From assembly GCA_028716125.1 (NCBI GenBank), contig JAQUQK010000132.1, positions 1 through 5,544 of the forward strand: a stretch of 5,544 nucleotides of DNA. Direction: 5' to 3'. Of the stretch, positions 4,365-5,544 are shown one piece after another. The DNA comes from Thermoplasmatota archaeon. Lineage in GTDB: Archaea > Thermoplasmatota > JAQUQK01. The notes below the pieces were generated by a model, which worked only from the letters and a program-made list of their open reading frames with translations, was not told where the DNA came from and did no database searches. The translations under genes and the position numbers were made by a program. Positions within the stretch are counted from its first letter, which is position 1. The number at the start of each line of letters is the position of its first letter.

Positions 4365-4568
4365 ATGAAAATCGTTGGATATGTCGCGCTGTTAGTGGCC
4401 GGCCTCGCTTGGCTGGTTCTGATGGTCATAGGAATGATTGAGTGCTTTCCCGTGGGGATCATCGGCATTCTTGCCCTTGTCGGTCTTGCCTTCCTTCTCG
4501 GCCACGTGATCAAGACCCGTGTGCAGAATAAAGAAGACCATTACTACATCAAGAATGTCGAGAAATAG
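4365..4568 (+). CDS. Small two-helix membrane protein, partner of the UPF0145 gene
   Basis: The 67-residue product has two membrane helices, about 5-25 (GYVALLVAGLAWLVLMVIGM) and about 28-48 (FPVGIIGILALVGLAFLLGH), then a charged cytoplasmic-type tail KTRVQNKEDHYYIKNVEK. AAAGGA (4351-4356) lies 8 bases before the ATG. The frame is open far upstream across attC 3, but only this start has a ribosome binding site. The gene starts 26 bases after the attC 3 crossover and its stop overlaps the ribosome binding site of the next gene, so both are one translational unit in a single cassette. A related role is likely; the function is unknown. Confidence 0.8.
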   Translation: MKIVGYVALLVAGLAWLVLMVIGMIECFPVGIIGILALVGLAFLLGHVIKTRVQNKEDHYYIKNVEK

Positions 4569-4577
4569 GAGGCTGCC

Positions 4578-4898
4578 ATGTTGATCACTACACAAGATGA
4601 ATTCGCGGAATATGCCATCACAGAGACGATTGGTATCGTGAAGGGAAATACGATTCGGGCCAGACATGTAGGCCACGACATCGTTGCGGGGCTGCGCAAT
4701 TTGATCGGCGGGGAAATTACAGAGTATACAAAAATGTTGGCAGAATCACGGGAACAGGCAATAGATCGTATGATTGAGGATGCGCAAAGCAAGGGAGCCG
4801 ACGGCATCGTCTGTCAGAGGTTCACAACCTCCTCCGTCATGCAGGGCGCGGCAGAATTATTGGCCTATGGCACAGCCGTAAAACTCAAGAAAAGATGA
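4578..4898 (+). CDS. UPF0145 / YbjQ-family protein (putative heavy-metal-binding domain)
   Basis: The 106-residue protein follows the YbjQ fold family from end to end: an N-terminal MLITTQDEF strand, ITETIGIVKGNTIRARHVGHDIVAGLRNLIGGEITEYTKML (residues 14-54), helix AESREQAIDRMIEDAQSKGADGIV (55-78), and the closing SSVMQGAAELLAYGTAVKL strand region (85-103). Members form pentameric or similar oligomers; they are annotated as metal-binding, but the function is not firmly established. The single Cys79 is not a conserved metal ligand that I know of. AGGAGG (4567-4572) precedes the ATG by five bases and overlaps the stop of the membrane protein gene. Its stop is one base before attC 4. Confidence 0.9.
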   Translation: MLITTQDEFAEYAITETIGIVKGNTIRARHVGHDIVAGLRNLIGGEITEYTKMLAESREQAIDRMIEDAQSKGADGIVCQRFTTSSVMQGAAELLAYGTAVKLKKR

Positions 4899-4899
4899 A

Positions 4900-4958
4900 G
4901 CCGAACAATCGAATTCAGCCTATCGCCCTACGAGCTCAGGCTGATTCGGACGTTCGAC
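4900..4958 (+). other. attC site 4 (short, classical form)
   Basis: R'' GCCGAAC (4900-4906) and R' GTTCGAC (4952-4958) pair at 6 of 7 positions. CGAA and TCAGCCT (4910-4913, 4915-4921) pair with AGGCTGA and TTCG (4938-4948), leaving one extrahelical T; 3-base spacers lie on each side. The loop is 16 bases. Length is 59 bp, within the range of classic attC sites; crossover between 4952 and 4953. Confidence 0.87.
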
Positions 4959-4980
4959 ACAAAAAGAAAGGGAAAATAAA

Positions 4981-5379
4981 ATGACAAAGGCGAAACAGTT
5001 AGCGAATATGGCGATGGGACTGGCGTGTGTATGTCTGGTGTGGTCGGCATCAGTAGGCATGGCGGCAAATCCTGATGAATCGGCTCGACCGGTCTTGGAC
5101 AAACTCCTCAAAGCAGTAGAAGCAAACGACTACAAAAGTTTTGTGTCCGATGGTGCCGATGCATTCAAAACCGGCATAACGAAAGAAATATTCGAAGGTG
5201 TCAGCAAACAGATGGCGCCGCGCATAAAAAAGGGATATACTGTTTTTTATCTGGGAGAACTAAAACAACAAGGTATGTCAGTGTATCTCTGGAAACTGGT
5301 CTACAAAGACGGAGAGAATGATACCCTGGCCAAGCTGGTACTAACAGGTGATAAAGTGGCCGGCGTTTTATTCCAATAG
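4981..5379 (+). CDS. Small secreted protein of unknown function
   Basis: The 132-residue protein starts with a signal peptide: basic MTKAKQ, a hydrophobic core MAMGLACVCLVWSASVG, and a likely cleavage after MAA at about residue 29. The mature part of about 100 residues (DKLLKAVEANDYKSFVSDG, FEGVSKQMAPRIKKGY, FYLGELKQQGMSVYLWKLVYKDGENDTLAKLVLTGDKVAGVLFQ) has the alternating helix and sheet of an NTF2-like or DUF3887-like fold; that is a resemblance, not an assignment. Cys16 and Cys18 lie in the hydrophobic core and do not form a convincing lipobox. AAAGGG lies about 9 bases before the ATG, and the ATG is 28 bases after the attC 4 crossover. It is the only gene of its cassette. No promoter is evident. 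Confidence 0.8.
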   Translation: MTKAKQLANMAMGLACVCLVWSASVGMAANPDESARPVLDKLLKAVEANDYKSFVSDGADAFKTGITKEIFEGVSKQMAPRIKKGYTVFYLGELKQQGMSVYLWKLVYKDGENDTLAKLVLTGDKVAGVLFQ

Positions 5380-5395
5380 CAGAGATAGATTGCCT

Positions 5396-5417
5396 GTCGA
5401 ACCAACGCTTGCCGGCG
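5396..5417 (+). other. Half attC (R'' and L'' arm only) at the array end
   Basis: GTCGAAC (5396-5402) is the exact inverse complement of the R' box of attC 4, and it is followed by CAACGCTTGCCGGCG, a plausible L'' arm. It lies 17 bases after the stop of the secreted protein gene, where the cassette's attC should be. No matching L' arm or GTT box follows; the sequence turns into aminotransferase coding DNA on the other strand by about 5418. Confidence 0.5.
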
Positions 5418-5544
5418 CCCCAGCGGACGGATAAGAACGCCCTTTTTCAGCAGGTTTTTTTTAAGCGCCGCCGCGCGCCCCGCTGGCTCCAGGTCAAAGG
5501 CGGCAAGCATGCCCAGGCCGCGCAAATTGCCGACGCCTTTCAGG
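5418..5544 (-). pseudogene. C-terminal fragment of a class III aminotransferase, truncated at its 3' end
   Basis: Read on the minus strand from the window edge, the frame gives LKGVGNLRGLGMLAAFDL, then AALKKNLLKKGVLIRPLG. These are the hallmarks of the C-terminal domain of pyridoxal-phosphate class III aminotransferases (BioA, ornithine or GABA aminotransferase group). In relatives, IRPLG is followed by a short strand and a PPL-type motif and about 25-30 more residues. Here the sequence after LG (RRQALVRQ) is not of that family and runs into the half attC, so the gene has lost its end. The start lies outside the window. The substrate cannot be judged. The frame stays open to 5301, but that part is antisense to the secreted protein gene. 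Confidence 0.6.

Larger units (their letters stand above)
2472..5417 (+). mobile_element. Integron gene-cassette array (no integrase in view)
   Basis: Four complete attC-like sites and one half site divide this stretch into compact cassettes, all in the same direction: brnT-brnA (left border uncertain, ends at 3112), membrane protein-vapB-vapC (3113-4150), a gene-free cassette (4151-4338), membrane protein-UPF0145 protein (4339-4952) and a secreted protein (4953 to the half site). Genes begin 26-28 bases after the crossover point in the last two cassettes and stop within a few bases of, or inside, the next attC in three of four cases. No integron integrase or attI is visible, so this is either the distal part of a larger integron or a cluster of attC sites lacking an integrase. 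The left border is uncertain because of IS damage. Confidence 0.75.

Noticed and set aside
4995..5040. Lipoprotein signal at Cys16 or Cys18 of the secreted protein
   Set aside because: The cysteines fall in the middle of the hydrophobic core and the preceding residues are a poor lipobox; a normal cleavage after MAA fits better.
5460..5510. GGCGGCAAGC near 5500 as the missing second arm of the half attC
   Set aside because: It shares eight bases with the expected arm, but lies within conserved aminotransferase coding sequence (GMLAAFDL) and no GTT box follows.

Overview
The window reads as part of an integron gene-cassette array, damaged at one end by an insertion sequence. The organism is probably a Gram-negative environmental bacterium of moderate GC content. 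The gene set (xylose-isomerase-like TIM-barrel protein, IS1380-type transposase, BrnT/BrnA and VapB/VapC toxin-antitoxin pairs, a UPF0145 protein and a small secreted protein) would suit the Planctomycetota-Verrucomicrobiota-Lentisphaerota group or a similar metagenomic lineage. That placement is a guess, because no ribosomal or taxonomic marker is present.

Left part (1-2446). A sugar phosphate isomerase/epimerase-like gene starts at 25 and is cut after about 150 codons by an IS1380-family element. I place the element at 476-2158, with imperfect terminal inverted repeats and CTAG on both sides. Its transposase, on the minus strand, is dead: one internal deletion near 1671-1675 removed roughly 70 codons, including the expected first catalytic Asp, and shifted the frame. 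The IS start region keeps a promoter inside an inverted repeat whose other arm abuts the start codon, the layout that silences read-through transcripts in IS10 and IS50. The sequence right of the IS does not look like the rest of the isomerase; it holds an unrecognised open frame and a terminator-like hairpin.

Right part (about 2472-5417). The genes are compact, all on the plus strand, and separated by four complete attC-like sites (3056-3118, 4092-4156, 4246-4344, 4900-4958) plus half of a fifth (5396-5417). Each complete site has an AAC box, a long imperfect stem with extrahelical bases, and a GTT box, which divides the region into cassettes: brnT-brnA; small membrane protein-vapB-vapC; a roughly 188-bp cassette with no gene; small membrane protein-UPF0145 protein; and a secreted protein. 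No integrase gene is in view. Both toxin-antitoxin pairs carry their own promoter, as expected for array-stabilising cassettes; the later cassettes show no obvious promoter.

The most unusual feature is a 65-bp GC-rich palindromic element with perfect 9-bp inverted ends. It occurs twice (3113-3177 and 4151-4215, one difference) and each time begins exactly at the G^TT crossover point of the preceding attC. A 29-bp core copy also lies upstream of brnT (2472-2500). At the right edge the array stops inside a half attC joined to the C-terminal part of a class III aminotransferase on the minus strand, which itself looks truncated.
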